Shown: positions 12,030-24,257, counted from the stretch's first letter. The stretch is 64,000 nt of DNA from Euclidia mi (GCA_944739405.2 OX123182.2:39495598-39559597); one strand, 5' to 3'. The notes: generated by a model from the letters alone, not told the origin. Numbers and translations are program-made.

Positions 12030-12128
12030 GTCACACGGTGGGCACGGGCGCGGTGGTGTTGGTGATGGCGGGCGGCGCATCGGCTCGCGTGGCCGGCAAG
12101 ATGGGCGGCTACTCCAACAAGATGGGAG
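12030..12128 (+). CDS. Probable internal coding exon of an unidentified gene (GC splice donor)
   Basis: This GC-rich island in AT-rich DNA is open in a frame with strongly G/C third positions. It encodes a small, Gly/Ala/Val-rich peptide that includes VLVMAGGASARVAGKMGG and ends GYSNKMG. It is bounded by CAG at 12027-12029 and by AG followed by GCAAGT at 12129-12134, which matches the consensus of the minor GC-AG donor class. The exon is 99 bp, starts with two bases of a split codon and ends with one, so both boundaries are phase 1. The terminal exon at 61684 also starts in phase 1, so the two can be joined in frame. A Gly-rich frame (+1) is also open, but its third positions are less biased. 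I do not recognise the protein. Confidence 0.5.
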
Positions 12129-14231
12129 GCAAGTATTTGTTAACATGTGACAATTTTGGTAGCATATTGTAGCAGATTTTGTAATCCATTGGTGGATCCC
12201 GGAATCTAATGGGAGGTCTCAGATCGCGACCAGGATAACTCTAGGATGGTGATGACTTTTGTTCTTATGTTGAAAAACTTAACCCAGCGGGGGAATAGCC
12301 CTAGAAATTAGTTTGTACGGGTATTAACAAAGAGTTTAGGTACGTCAAATTGCGAAAAAGAAAAACTAAATCAAATATTATAAATGCAAAATAAGCTGTG
12401 TTTCTGTTACGATTTTACGGATAAACAACTGAACCGATTGTTAGTTTGGTTACAAACTTGAACCCCGGTAACTGACGGAGGCTACATTTTGAATTCCGCT
12501 TTACCTAAAAGTTGTAACATATAAAATCGATTTATCAGCTCGTAATATTTATCACATACGAATAAAGCAAGCCGCCCGCAATATCGTAAATTATTATATG
12601 GCTCCCACTCAACCAGAATCAAGTACGGGTAATAAATACTAAATTGAGTGATTGATGTGTCCCTGTCAATAAAGAATTCCTTATTAAAATAAGGCAATTT
12701 TGTTTTTGGTAGGGACCAAAATAGAGCGATATCTTTTTTACACAGAAATAAGAAAAATATGTCAGACACTTTTGTAAGTAATATACTTTTAATTAAGATT
12801 GCCTAAAAATTCGGGAACTTTGGACAAGGATATTTTTAATACATTTTCATAATTATCCCTATACAGTATTTGAAACAAGAATAACGCAATGTATATATTG
12901 TATATATGTATATTGGGTGGCTACACAGTGGTCTCTGGGTAGATACACAACTGCCACTACACCGATTGAAATGTATTCAACACTGACATAAAATTACACT
13001 TGTTACAACCCAAATGTTTGCCAATGTGTAATTAAACACATCCGTCTTTCAAAGTATTGCCACTTCGTTATATTATGTGAAAGACACAGTCAAAATGAAA
13101 GCTTACCTTTAGAATTCCTTCCGATATCCATGAAATAAAAATTGCTAGCTAAAATCATCTATTTTACCAACGCATAATATTGTATTACCTAAAATGTTTA
13201 GTTTTGCTGCAGATACCTCTTGAAAGACTAAAGTGGCTTTTAACTAATAGACCACATATCATTTAATCGTAGAAGAAGACAATGGAATGTTTTACCTAAA
13301 GAAACAATATCCACACTACTAACTCGTCTGGCAAGTTGCATCACTTGCATTGTCGTTTCACGTATATGCCTACATGTTTGATAACTTGCTACACAGATGA
13401 TTTTTCGATGGAATAAATAAAGATTTTGCTCATAGTTTGTCACCCTAGGTTCTCTAGTATTTTTATAGGTTCAACGAGATATAATATATATATATTCTAC
13501 ATATTTTTATAGGTTCAACGAGATTTGGAAAAAAAAGAATTTATACACTTATAGTATTATAAAACCTTCACTATGCTAAAAGAATAACGACTTAATTGCC
13601 TACTCTTGGACTTATTTTTTTCATCCTATGACTATAATGAGACTCAGAATAAGTTCGAGGCCTGACCCTAATTAAGACATTGACTCTTACTTAAGCTGCC
13701 CAGGTATTCTTTTGATTTAATCTTGCTAAACAGACTACTTAGTTTCCTGGCTTGGAATTAAATATTGTCCCTTCTCATGAAATACGGTAAGTTACTGGTT
13801 ATGAAAAGTTGATTTATTACCAAGTTTCATAGTTTTTATCTCTCTTAAAAAGAAGTTTATAAATGCTGCAAATTGAAGATTTTCACGACTTAAATGAGTA
13901 GTCTGGAAGTTCAGCTGCAGCAGTAATAAAAACTAAATTCCGATTCCAGAACTTCTAAATTGCTTTGGCAATTAAAGTCATCATTATAGTTATCGTCACC
14001 TGCCGTAGTCCATTGCTGGAACTCGAGTTGAGCTTTTCGTGTCCAGCTCCTGCCAGCTACTTTACGTATATCATTTATGTTTGGAAAGTCTAGTCGTATC
14101 TCTTAAGACAATTCACCGAGTGCTTGAGTTCTGGAGTGACAAAAAAACTGTCAATTTTTTTTCTTATCTGAACTGATGTGCAGGAATTCAATAAAAGGAG
14201 ATTCTATAAAAGTATGAAATATATACATATA
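12129..14231. other. Start of a putative long intron; unassigned DNA
   Basis: No coding sequence is supported. The 12482-12769 and 13240-13443 minus-strand frames have no motifs. A 23-bp direct repeat lies at 13458-13524. The rest is AT-rich background. Confidence 0.45.
13458..13524. repeat. Short direct repeat, two 23-bp copies
   Basis: TATTTTTATAGGTTCAACGA plus three further bases occurs at 13458-13480 and again at 13502-13524, separated by an AT dinucleotide tract. It looks like a local duplication from slippage or double-strand-break repair. No element is recognisable between the copies. Confidence 0.75.
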
Positions 14232-14439
14232 CTAGAGGACGCCAGCAGCTACGCCTGCATTTTTTTTTAAATTTACCCGTTTTGGCCGATCCCGTGGGAA
14301 TTTCGGGAAATCCCTTCTTAGTGCACCCCTACGGTCCCCAAGCAACGTACATGCCAAATTTCAGCTTCCTGCGCCCAATAGTTTCGGCTGTAGCGTGTCT
14401 GTCAGTCAGTCAGTAACGCAAGGATTTTATATATTAAGA
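14232..14439 (-). mobile_element. Short Helitron-like repeat
   Basis: This is the minus-strand copy of the 206-bp family. Its reverse complement starts TCTTAATATATAAAATCC and ends GGCGTCCTCTAG (14235-14232), with A/T flanks. It contains the shared GGGACCGTAGGGGTGCAC block. It is well conserved relative to 37877-38082. A SINE inserted almost at its 5' end (14448). Confidence 0.8.
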
Positions 14440-14447
14440 TTACGCGT

Positions 14448-14680
14448 TTTCCGTGTGGTGACGGATTACGAATACGGAATGTCACCACTCCATATCATCC
14501 CATGGGTGTCGTAAGATCCGACAGAGGAAGCATATTATGCAGAGAACAGCACTGTAAGAGAAAGAAAACTTGATACAAACCCTATATCAACCCGTTTGGC
14601 CAGCGTGGTATAGTAGGCCAATTCCTCCTTTCAAAGGAGAGGCCTAGTCCAGCAGTGAACTGTTAAAGGCTGATGATGAT
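14448..14680 (+). mobile_element. GAT-tailed SINE with 9-bp target duplication
   Basis: The copy carries the CCGTGTGGTGACGGATTACG head, the AGCAGTGAACTGTTAAAGGC block and the TGATGATGAT tail. It is flanked by ATTACGCGT (14439-14447 and 14681-14689). The left duplication touches the terminal base of the Helitron-like copy at 14232-14439, so the SINE is the younger of the two. Confidence 0.8.
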
Positions 14681-14689
14681 ATTACGCGT

Positions 14690-16104
14690 AATCATAATTT
14701 AAATGAAAATTTAAATGATGATTACACGTATAATAAGGAAGAAAAGTTTTAGATTATAACCACAAATGTTAAATCAAAATCGCTTACCTTGTTTGGTTCT
14801 ATAAATCAAAATTACTGGTATAAGTGTCCCGTACAATCATAATTTTTGTCGACAAGTGTATTTGTGATACTAAATCTACTATAGACACGTTTATACACGA
14901 TTTGAGTTTTAGCCTGATAATGATTTCTGCGGAGGAAGTAGAAACCAATTGCTTTTAGCTTCTCTATTGGCATTTATTCTGTGACACCAATATAATCGGT
15001 ATGGATAATTTTTATAATCTGAATGGATAATTATTTTGATGTTATTTTATCAAAATAGGTTTGTTCTTAATGTCATTAGAAACTCCTATTAAGCAAAACC
15101 AAGAAAGCTGAGCTGATATTGAGAAAGTAGTGTGCCTTAATTTAGTTCGAGATGGCAATAGAAGAAGAATGAAGGTGGGAGGAACGTTCTATTGATCGAA
15201 AATTTTATGTAATTGTTAATAAATTAGTTTATAATAATAAAAATAATTTATTTCCAAAAACAATACACTAGTTGTTACATTAAAATTAATAGGTAGGTCT
15301 TGAACAGGTATTTATATATTAAAAGAATTTGTGTTTTATAATACGAGTCGGCAAGCCCATTCTACCGAACCGATTCGCATGATTTTCTTTTTAAATGAAA
15401 GCTCTCGCTGCATAGATTTGTCATCAAGCATTAGAAATTACCTAACTTGCACATTCATCAAGTTATATGCAAAAACAGTTTTCTCCCATACATTTTTTAC
15501 GTTTTCGTAGCCGTAGTCAATGACTTTCTGCTTCTATATATCTGGTTCTCATTGAGTTAGGCGTTACGTTATAGGCCTAAAACACGCGCTGAAAAGAGCT
15601 CTTTCATTTGATGGTATGCTCATTTAAATTGGGTAAGTTTGAAGGAAGATAGGTGTGGACATTGAACTTATTTTTCAATATTTTCATATAAATTTCTTAA
15701 GATTCCATTGCTTTCTCTCTACATGGACGGTTCTTAATTCAAAAATATTTTTATGGCATCTAATAAGTTCCTTGCGGTAACTGCCAGGAAAAAACGTTAT
15801 GCCTCCTTAAGGTGACCTTGCCTTACTTTCATACGGGTGTCAGTGTGGTGGTGTGTAAAATTATACCCGATGTTGGTCAAATTATCACTATAGTGAATTA
15901 TCGCTGATGGCAGGTAATATTCCTCGAATGTTACCAGTTAACCCTTAATGTTGGGTGAACTGATCTCTGATGTTGAGGAATTTTCCTTACGTTTTATGTT
16001 AGGAACATTTTTGTGTTTTTAAATTACGGACTTTCTTCGGGCATCTTAATTTTTTTTTTTTATGTGGAACATATTACAGCGGTTCATAGTACTATTGTCA
16101 TATA
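14690..16104. other. Unassigned DNA
   Basis: I see no supported gene. The stretch 15330-15500 (ACCGATTCGCATGATTTTC, GAAAGCTCTCGCTGCA) looks like a dispersed repeat fragment, possibly transposon-derived, but I cannot name it. Confidence 0.4.
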
Positions 16105-16420
16105 ATTATATTATTACAAGTGGCAGTTATGGTAGAAATTGTAGCTTTGGTAAGAATAGTAGTTTTGAGAGAAAAGGTAGGTACTTTTGACAGCACCGGC
16201 GGTTTTGGTAGAAATGGTAGTTTAGAAAAAATGGTAGATATGATAGTGTTAGTATGAATAGTAGTTTTGGTACAAATAGTAGTTTTGATAGGAATAGTAT
16301 TTTCGGTCGGAATAGTAGTTTTGGGGAATGGTATTTTGGCATATATTGTAGTTTTGGTAGCAATGTTACCTTCGATTGCTACCAAAGCTACCATTCCTAC
16401 CAAAAGTACCAAAACTATAA
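16105..16420. repeat. Degenerate TAGTAGTTTTGGTAG tandem repeat with inverted end
   Basis: Units of roughly 18 bp built on TTTTGGTA(G/C)(G/A)AATAGTAG repeat from about 16120 to 16370. From 16371 the sense flips to GCTACCAAAGCTACCATTCC. The array is open in several frames on both strands, which explains the long but meaningless reading frames there. It is a simple-sequence minisatellite, not a gene. Confidence 0.75.
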
Positions 16421-16672
16421 ACGTCATTATTACATTTCTAATTTATGATGGATTAATCACACCCATACACAAAACAAAATAAATCGTGCTTCTCACAAAA
16501 ATATTAAGCTGAATAACAGAAATAAAACCTTTTTTCTTATTTATAAAAAAAAGTTATTTATCTACATTTTTAATTTTGATAAATATTGACAGATAAAGAA
16601 AAAAGTGAAGTTAGCGTAAGTTAGTTACCTACTTAAGTTTCTGATTTAATAACGTATTTTTTGTGAGTAGTT

Positions 16673-17317
16673 GTGCTTTCAATTATAATGATGTTTCTTG
16701 GAAGGAAATTGAAAAATGCTCAGAGAAAGTTTGAACAAAGAATCTTGGTCAATGACGGCCCTGTCGGAGATTTGGTACCGGATGGTCCTCCTACTGCTAA
16801 AAACATACGAGTGGAAACGTCAGATTTGATTAATTCTACCATCAACAATTTTCAAGTGATTTCCTTTCTTGGTGACGGTAATTGCTTATTCCACGCAATT
16901 TCTTATTGTTTATATGGAAGTGAGAATAAACATTATGAAATCCGTTTGGCTACTGTTGATAACATTGTCAATAAGTGGGATGTACCGATATAGTAACTTC
17001 ACTGTTGGGGACGAAGCATATGGCCAGACCATCACAAATGCAACAGATTACAAACGTGTGATGGGTGCCAATGGACAGTACGCAGGGCATGCTGAACTTC
17101 AGAGTGTAAGTGAGCTATATCCCGAGTGTCAATTCAGAGTTCACCTGGAAAACAGTAATACGATTACTGACTATGGTATTGGCGAAATCGTTCATAACTT
17201 GCTATTTTCTGGGCACCTGGACGAAGTACATTACAGTGTCCTAATGGAAAGAATGGTAGGGCAGCACAGTCATATTGAAGAACTTTCTTTCGTCAATGTT
17301 CAGTTATACATATTATA
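16673..17317 (+). pseudogene. OTU-type cysteine protease, frameshifted and interrupted
   Basis: The frame through 16673-16993 contains FLGDGNCLFHAISYCLYG. This holds the D-G-N-C nucleophile motif of the OTU (ovarian tumour) deubiquitinase family, with the Cys as nucleophile. After a one-base slip near 16985 the frame moves and continues with NFTVGDEAYGQTI, then DEVHYSVL, which holds the expected catalytic His. The slip means it is a pseudogene, unless it is a sequencing error. A BEL/Pao element inserted at 17318; past it (24258) the frame stays open for about 30 more codons to a stop near 24357. OTU domains occur in animal genes and as cargo in some Helitrons. A Helitron-type 3' end lies at 24494-24497, so a transposon-borne OTU is plausible but unproven. 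Confidence 0.7.
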
Positions 17318-17925
17318 TGTTTGAAATAGAATTAGTTTTTATTATAAGTCAAATCGATTAGATCGATTGAGTAACATTTTGTTTAGTCTATTGAAAATTT
17401 CTGACAATGGTCACACTGAACTGGCACTTCCGTCTCTTCCCGCGTTGAAAAATTACCACGTTGTCGACTCGTACGTACGTAAAATATCGCCTTTTGAATT
17501 AACGCGAATTGAATAAAATTGAGTAAACCGCTTTGGACGCCGCCTGATCTAGTGCTGGCAACGGTAAATTGATTGTGAACTATTGATTGATATTTGTGAA
17601 AATTGTGAATCTGGTATCGACTTCCACGTGCCAACGTGTCCTGAAAACGTCGCGTTTGAAGCTTAATAGCTAAGTATAAGATACTTCATTCATTTATTTT
17701 GGCCAATATACTTGTATGAATGTGTCTAATTTAGCTCAAGCCTGACATCAGCAAGGATAGCGGGTAAGTGAAACACATTAATATTAAGATTACTTGTATT
17801 CGCTGTGCAACACAGTACAGTTGTGTCTGAGATTTGTTGTGGCTGACAAGGGCTGATGAATTGAGTCACGCTTCCACAAATCTGCTGCAATTGATCCCAG
17901 CTCTTTCTAGCCAAAATTCTAGGCA
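17318..17925 (+). repeat. BEL/Pao 5' LTR
   Basis: The 608-bp LTR runs from TGTTTGAAATAGAATTAG to CCAAAATTCTAGGCA. It aligns end to end without gaps to the 3' LTR. The four differences I see are near 17401, 17660, 17862 and 17905. It should carry the promoter and polyadenylation signals; no unambiguous TATA box was identified. Confidence 0.92.
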
Positions 17926-18658
17926 TAATTTTGGTGCAGAGCTGTAGTTGAAATTTAGCCGCTGTTGCATTACTGAGTATAAACTCAGATTGGTATGAGC
18001 TTGTATCTTATCACCTTGTAGACAGTATTGTAGTGTTTGTCAGGTCAGTTATTGTCTAAAATACATAATATTTAATTGTATAAGTTGACCTAGATAATTT
18101 GAAACACATTGTCACATAACCTCAATCAGTAATTGTTGATTTGTATTGTTGGAAAACCTAACTTAAATTTGTTGTTGCATTAATAAGTTAGTTTGTTTGG
18201 ATACATAACAGCTGTATGTATCAATAAATTTAGTAAATTTAGTTTATTGCATATATTCATAAACATAACAACCAACTTGACCTTGCCACTTGGGCGGGTC
18301 ACATTAATAAACTTTGTTTTGTTATAATATAAAGATAATATTGTTAGGTAACACATATTCTGTGCTTACTTCCTATTGTATATCATAAATAACACAGTTA
18401 GTCTGTCTGTTGCAAATAATTAATTAATTAAGTTGAAGTTTCAACTTTATTAATTTGTTATAAGTTATAACTTTGATAACTTTTGTTTTTGTTTCAATAT
18501 ACTGAAACCTTTAATTTTGTTGGGCAGTAAATACCTGTCGCTTGCCTTCACTTGCAGTAAACAGGCTAATACTTTGTTGGTTTCAAAGAATTAAGAAAAA
18601 TTAAGTTTTGGTTGTTAATTTTATTTAGCGCTTGTCCGGGCTCTTTTGAATTTTGATT
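17926..18658 (+). promoter_or_regulatory. BEL/Pao leader with possible primer-binding site
   Basis: The LTR end is followed by TAATT and TTGGTGCAGAGC at 17931-17942. TGGTGCA resembles the complement of a tRNA-Gly 3' end, as used by some LTR elements, but the match beyond 7-8 bases is poor, so the primer-binding site is tentative. The remaining leader to the gag ATG at 18659 is AT-rich and non-coding, and unusually long (about 730 bp). Confidence 0.4.
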
Positions 18659-19753
18659 ATGTCAGCTATCAAGGACTTGCGTGCGGCTGCTGGTGCTATT
18701 GCATCAGAGTTGCGCTGGTTTGCCTCAGCCAGTGCTTTAGTGAACCGGCCTGATCGCCAGCAGGCCCTACTTCAAAGGTACGAGCGGATTGACGATCGCC
18801 TGGCAAGTGTGGAACAGCAATTCCGCACTTTCAGCCCTTGCTGTCTTGAAGTGTCAATCAATGATTTCACTGCTGACCAGCGAAACAAGGTCAGCGAAGA
18901 CTATGCCTAGGTCTTAGACCTGTATGATGCTGTCTCCAATACTGCGAGACAACTAGTTGCCGATAGGGAAGGGCAACCCGGCCTGAAGCAGGAGCTTCCT
19001 AGGTCAGCACCGGGGCTGGTGAGTAGGCTCCCTACTTTGGACCTCCCCCATTTTGATGGCTGCCTAGGAAGCTACCTGGGCTTCATTAATTTGTTCGACA
19101 GCCTAGTCAATGATAGGGCTGACCTTCGGCCGGCACAAAAGTTGGCCTATCTAATGTCGGTTCTGGATGGGGAGGCTAAGGGCCTCATCCAGCATCTGCC
19201 CGTGTCTGACGAGGCGTAACAGACGGCTCGGGACCTGATCACCCGTAGGTACCATAATAAGCGTGGCCTCGCCGACACGCACATTGAGCAGATTTTGGGT
19301 TTGCCGACGCTCACCCGGGTCTCTGGGTTGCGCACCCAACTTTTGAACCCGCTCTTGGTGGCCATCAACGCACTTAAGTGCCTTGACCTGCCCGTGGTCC
19401 AATGGTCCTATCTATTGGTGCACATTGTGCTGAAGAAGCTGCCTGCCGACCTGAGGTCGCGTTTTGAGCAGCGCTTTGGTGGGGATAGCGCGACCCATCT
19501 GCCCCCCTTTGCTGACCTGGAGAAGTTCCTGGAGGATGAGTGCCGGGTCTTGGACAACTCCGGTGGTGACACGCCGGCTAAGTCGCAGCCGCCCAAGGTC
19601 AATCTTTGCGTCACTATGACCCCCCACAGATGGCGCGCGGATCGAGTCATCGCGCCTTTGAGGACTTCAAGCCGCACCCCCATTTTGATTTGCCTGGTCC
19701 TGGCCAACGGTCGCCGCCCAGGCAACAATAGGTCATTGACCCCTGCCCTATAA
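18659..19753 (+). pseudogene. BEL/Pao gag, broken by two in-frame stops
   Basis: A single frame runs from ATG 18659 through three blocks. The first begins MSAIKDLRAAAGAIASEL. After a TAG at 18908-18910 comes LPTLDLPHFDGCLGSYLGFI, typical of the DUF1759 capsid region. After a TAA at 19217-19219 the third block contains HIVLKKLPADLRSRFEQRFG. The stops sit in conserved blocks, so they are mutations rather than gene ends. The expected CX2CX4HX4C zinc knuckle between gag and protease is not visible in any frame from 19600 to 19760, and the total (~365 codons) is short for BEL gag. An internal deletion is likely. Confidence 0.85.
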
Positions 19754-19755
19754 CG

Positions 19756-22700
19756 CCAACCTCCCCCATTGAGACCGTTATCCTACCAACGGTTGCTGTT
19801 AGGGTCTGGGGACCCACGGGGACCTCTGTTGTTGTCCGTGCTATATTGGACACAGGTTCACAAGGTTGCATTGTTTCCACTTATTTGGTAGGGCAGGTTA
19901 AATTAAATATGGGCTCTTTTCCGAATTGTATACGGGTATAGGTGACGTAGCCTCTAATGTTGAAGGGCAAGTTAAAGTTTTGTTTGGCCCTGTTGAATCT
20001 TCACACCCGAGGATTAAAACCTCGGCTATTGTGCTGAAGAATATTTTGGGCATGCACCCACAGAAGCAGCTACCTGCTGCTGTGGTGAATTTGACATCGG
20101 GATTGGAACTGGCAGACCCCAAATTTGACACACCGGGACAAATCGACTTGTTGATTGGCTCTGATGTCCTCGGTGGAATTTTGATTGGTGGGAAACGGGT
20201 CTTGGTGCCAAATGGTTTGACTGCCATCCCGACCAAATTTGGATTTGCTTTGATGGGACCTGTACCTAGGGACCCCCTTCCACCTGAACTTGATAATTTG
20301 TTGGCTGTAGGCTCCGCTCTCTCTGATGCGGTTCAGAGGTTTTGGGAGGTAGAGGAGCCCCCTCAAGTTGCCCGTTTGAATCCAGAACATGAGGAGTGCG
20401 AGCTGTTCTTCCAGAACAACACTGGACGACTCCGTTCTGGTCGGATTATTACGAGGCTACCCTTCCTGTCTGTTCGGCCTCCGCTTGGTGAGTCACGACC
20501 TTTAGCCGAAAAGAGATTGTTGGCTATGGAGCGTCGCATGGGTCGTGATCCGGAGCTCAGACAGAAGTATATTGAGTTCATGAGAGAATATGAACAATTG
20601 GGACACATGTCAGTGTCAAATTTGGATTGGCGTTCGGTGGAGCATTACTTTCTCCCGCATCATGCGGTATTGAAGCCATCGACTGGCAAGCTGCGCACAG
20701 TTTTTGATGGTTCTGCGCAGACTTCAACAGGCGTATCCTTGAACCAGTGCTTGCATTCTGGTCCCAAGTTGGTCAAGGACCTTTGTGACGTCATCACCAG
20801 CTTCCGACGACATCAGGTTGTCTTTGTGGCCGACATAAAAATGATGTTCAGGCAGACTATTATCCACCCTGATGACCGTCGCTTCCAGCTGATCCTTTGG
20901 AGAGAGTCTCCTCGCGATCCCATGGTCGTCTACGAGCTCAATACAAATACGTACGGGTTAAGGTCAAGCCCCTACTTGGCAATACGTTCTCTTTGGGAGC
21001 TCGCAGACCGCGAAGGCCTACGTTTCCCAAGAGCCTCCGCCATCTTGAAGGACGATATTTACGTCGATGACATTTGCTCGGGCGCCTCCACAGCGGACGA
21101 GGCGATCCTCCTGCGGGACGAATTGATAGGTATTTTGGCCTCCGCTGGTTATGAGTTGCGCAAATGGATTTCCAACTCACCAGCGCTTTTGGAAGGCTTG
21201 CCAGAGGATCATCAGCAAGATCCACATTTGTTTGAGATTGTTGACAACCCCGCCATGATGGCTGTTCTCGGCGTTCAGTACAGACCAGTCCAAGACATCT
21301 TTACATATAACGTAGACTTGAAATTGCCGTGTTCTTGGACTAAACGTCTCGTATTGTCTACTGTCGCCAGAACCTTTGATCCGAACGGTTGGATCTGTCC
21401 TATTATATTTTGGGCAAAATGCTTCTTGCAGAAGTTTTGGACAGCAGGATTGACCTGGGACGAACCTCTACACGGCACTCTTGTTGAGGAATGGACGTCT
21501 TTTGTATCCTCACTTCCTGCCGTCAACGAGATCTCCTTGCCTCGTCCCATCCTTCCTCCCGGGAAGTACAAGGCAACCCTTCACGGGTTTTGTGATGCCT
21601 CGGAACGTGGTCACGCGGCCGTGGTGTACTTGCGCACAGTCAGTGCCTCAGGTCAGGTGAGAGTTTCCCTGATCATGGCGAAGAGCAAGGTTGCATCCCT
21701 TCGGACATCTCTGACCATCCCAAAATTGGAACTCTCGGGAGCAGCCCTACTTGTACGCTTATTGAACCACGTGTCCAGTACTTTGGGTAAAAGCATTTGT
21801 ATTGATGGGACCTACGCCTGGACAGACAGCCAAATTGTACTTTGTTGGTTGAAGGCTTCTGTCCACACCTTGGAGGTATTTGTCGCTAATCGCGTTTCCC
21901 AAATCCAGAAATCCGAAGTCAAACCTGTTTGGAGACACGTGCCAGGTGAGCTCAACCCCGCTGATTGTGCCTCGCGCGGATGCTTGACGCCTAGTTTGAT
22001 AGGTCATTCGCTGTGGTGGGGTCCGGAATGGTTGAGTCGACCAGAAATTGATTGGCCTCGAACGCCAGTTTTGAATACTTCTAATTTGCCGGGTCTACGA
22101 ACACTCGCTCTTGAGAAGGTAGAATGCGCCTTCGACCCCGATTTCCTGTTGAATCGTTACAGCTCCCTCGACAAGTTGTTAGGTGTTACTGCTTGGATAA
22201 AGCGTTTTGTTTTTAATTTTAGGCACCCACAACAGAAACGACTGACACCGTTTATCTCACCACAGGAACGACAGGAGTCCCTTACCTTTTGGGTTCGTTC
22301 TGTGCAATTGGCGCATTTTGAAAAGGAGATTGCTATCCTTAAATCAGGGAGATCGAAATTGTCGGGAGCTGTCTCTAAATTGAACCCCTTTTTGGACGAT
22401 ACGGGTCTCTTGCGCGTTGGAGGGCGTCTCAAGAACGCCAACCTCCCTTACGGAGCACGTCACCCCCTTTTGTTACCTAAGGACGGTCATTTGGTACGCT
22501 TGTTGGTAACTGACCGTCACCTTAAAAATTCGCATGCTGGTTGTAATGCCTTGTTGGCCATTTTGCAACGCGAGTTTTGGATTTTGTCTGCCCGAAGAAT
22601 TATTCGGAGTGTAGTCTTTCGCTGCATCCCTTGCTATAAGCTCAAGGCTTCTACCATGCAGCCCTTGATGGGGGACTTACCGGCAGATCGCGTAACTGAA

Positions 22701-23618
22701 AGCGGGACGTTTGACGGTGTTGGCACGGACTTCGCTGGTCCTTTTTTGGTGAAAACGTCGACACTTCAAAACAGAAAGACTGTCAAGGCCTACTTGTGTG
22801 TTTTTGTTTGTCTTTCCACAAAGGCCGTACACTTAGAACTGGTCTCCTCGCTTACGACCGAGGCGTTTGTAGCCACATTTGACAGATTTGTATCCCGCAG
22901 AGGGCTGCCTTCCTTGATCCGTTCTGACTGCGGCACTAACTTCAAGGGCACTTATAATTATCTGAATGATGTTGTTAATTTTCTTGAAACCAACAAAGCT
23001 GATATAGGTGATAGGCTTGCCCGACGTGGGATAAATTGGTTGTTTTCCCCACCAAATTGTTCACACTGGGGTGGTATATTTGAGGCCGCCGTAAAATCGG
23101 CCAAAACACACTTGCGCAGGACAATCGGTGAATCTGTCCTTACATTTGAGGAACTCGCAACTGTGTTTTGAAAGATCGAGGCCGTTTTGAACTCTCGGCC
23201 GTTGTGCCCGATCTCCTCAGATCCGAATGATTTGGAGGCCCTTACGCCGGGCCATTTTTTGATTGGTCGCCCACTTGTCGCCTTGCCTGAGTACCCCTAC
23301 ATTGATACAAGACCTGGTCGTCTCTCGCGCTTTGAATTGGTACGCCAGATTACTCAGAGCTTTTGGAAACGCTTGAAATTGGAATATTTGCACATACTCC
23401 AGCAACGCGTTAAGTGGACCGACAAGACCGATCCACCCAAGATTGGTGACCTCGTTTTGATCAAGGAGGCTAACCTTCCGCCACTCAGATGGCGCAGGGG
23501 GCGCATCCTTCGTTTGGTAACTGGGGCTGATGGAGTTCCCCGATTTGCTGAGGTCTTGGTGGACGGTTCGATTCTGAGGAGAGCGGTTGCAACATTGTCA
23601 CGTCTACCAACCGATTAG
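19756..23618 (+). pseudogene. BEL/Pao protease-RT-RNase H-integrase, frameshifted with one stop
   Basis: The protease active site AILDTGSQGCIV lies at about 19837-19875 in one frame. The reading then shifts near 19926 into the long frame that runs to 23171 (1,081 codons). In that frame are the RT catalytic YVDDICSG (about residue 380), the Pao peptidase/RT core, RNase H residues GFCDASERG and WTDSQIVLCW (about 550 and 635), the integrase His-Cys zinc domain DRHLKNSHAG...CIPCY (about 865), and the DDE catalytic residues in GTDFAGPF, RSDCGTNF and GIFEAAVKSA. A TGA at 23169-23171 interrupts the frame. It reopens in phase with NSRPLCPISS and ends in the DUF5641-like tail GDLVLIKEANLPPLRWRRGR, stopping at 23618. 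All catalytic residues are present, but the breaks make the copy non-autonomous. Confidence 0.92.
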
Positions 23619-23649
23619 CGGACCGGTAGGCCGGTCCGGGGCGGGTGGA
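23619..23649 (+). promoter_or_regulatory. Probable polypurine tract of the BEL/Pao element
   Basis: A purine-biased GGGGCGGGTGGA lies directly before the 3' LTR, where plus-strand DNA synthesis would be primed. It is interrupted by two pyrimidines, so it is an imperfect tract. Confidence 0.5.
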
Positions 23650-24257
23650 TGTTTGAAATAGAATTAGTTTTTATTATAAGTCAAATCGATTAGATCGATT
23701 GAGTAACATTTTGTTTAGTCTATTGAAAATTTATGACAATGGTCACACTGAACTGGCACTTCCGTCTCTTCCCGCGTTGAAAAATTACCACGTTGTCGAC
23801 TCGTACGTACGTAAAATATCGCCTTTTGAATTAACGCGAATTGAATAAAATTGAGTAAACCGCTTTGGACGCCGCCTGATCTAGTGCTGGCAACGGTAAA
23901 TTGATTGTGAACTATTGATTGATATTTGTGAAAATTGTGAATCTGGTATCGACTTCCACGTGCCAACGTGTCCTGAAAACGTCGCGTTTGCAGCTTAATA
24001 GCTAAGTATAAGATACTTCATTCATTTATTTTGGCCAATATACTTGTATGAATGTGTCTAATTTAGCTCAAGCCTGACATCAGCAAGGATAGCGGGTAAG
24101 TGAAACACATTAATATTAAGATTACTTGTATTCGCTGTGCAACACAGTACAGTTGTGTCTGAGATTTGTTGTGGCTGACAAGGGCTGATGAATAGAGTCA
24201 CGCTTCCACAAATCTGCTGCAATTGATCCCAGCTCCTTCTAGCCAAAATTCTAGGCA
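23650..24257 (+). repeat. BEL/Pao 3' LTR
   Basis: This 608-bp copy of the 5' LTR ends CTAGGCA at 24251-24257 and is followed by the TTATA target duplication. About 4 mismatches to the 5' LTR (0.7%) imply a recent insertion. Confidence 0.92.

Larger units (their letters stand above)
17318..24257 (+). mobile_element. Full-length BEL/Pao LTR retrotransposon
   Basis: The element is 6,940 bp, bounded by 608-bp LTRs that start TGTTTGAAATAG and end TTCTAGGCA, with a 5-bp target duplication TTATA (17313-17317 and 24258-24262). TG...CA termini and 5-bp duplications are usual for BEL/Pao. Inside, in order, are a ~730-bp leader, gag (DUF1759 type), an aspartic protease, then a Pao-type RT/RNase H/integrase polyprotein. 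The two LTRs differ at only about 4 of 608 positions, so the insertion is recent. The coding region nevertheless has three in-frame stops, at least one frameshift and no zinc-knuckle segment. It therefore probably moved as a defective copy using proteins supplied in trans. Confidence 0.93.

Noticed and set aside
17318..24257. Infectious retrovirus with an envelope gene
   Set aside because: No envelope-like frame lies between the integrase end (23618) and the 3' LTR (23650); it is a plain BEL/Pao retrotransposon.
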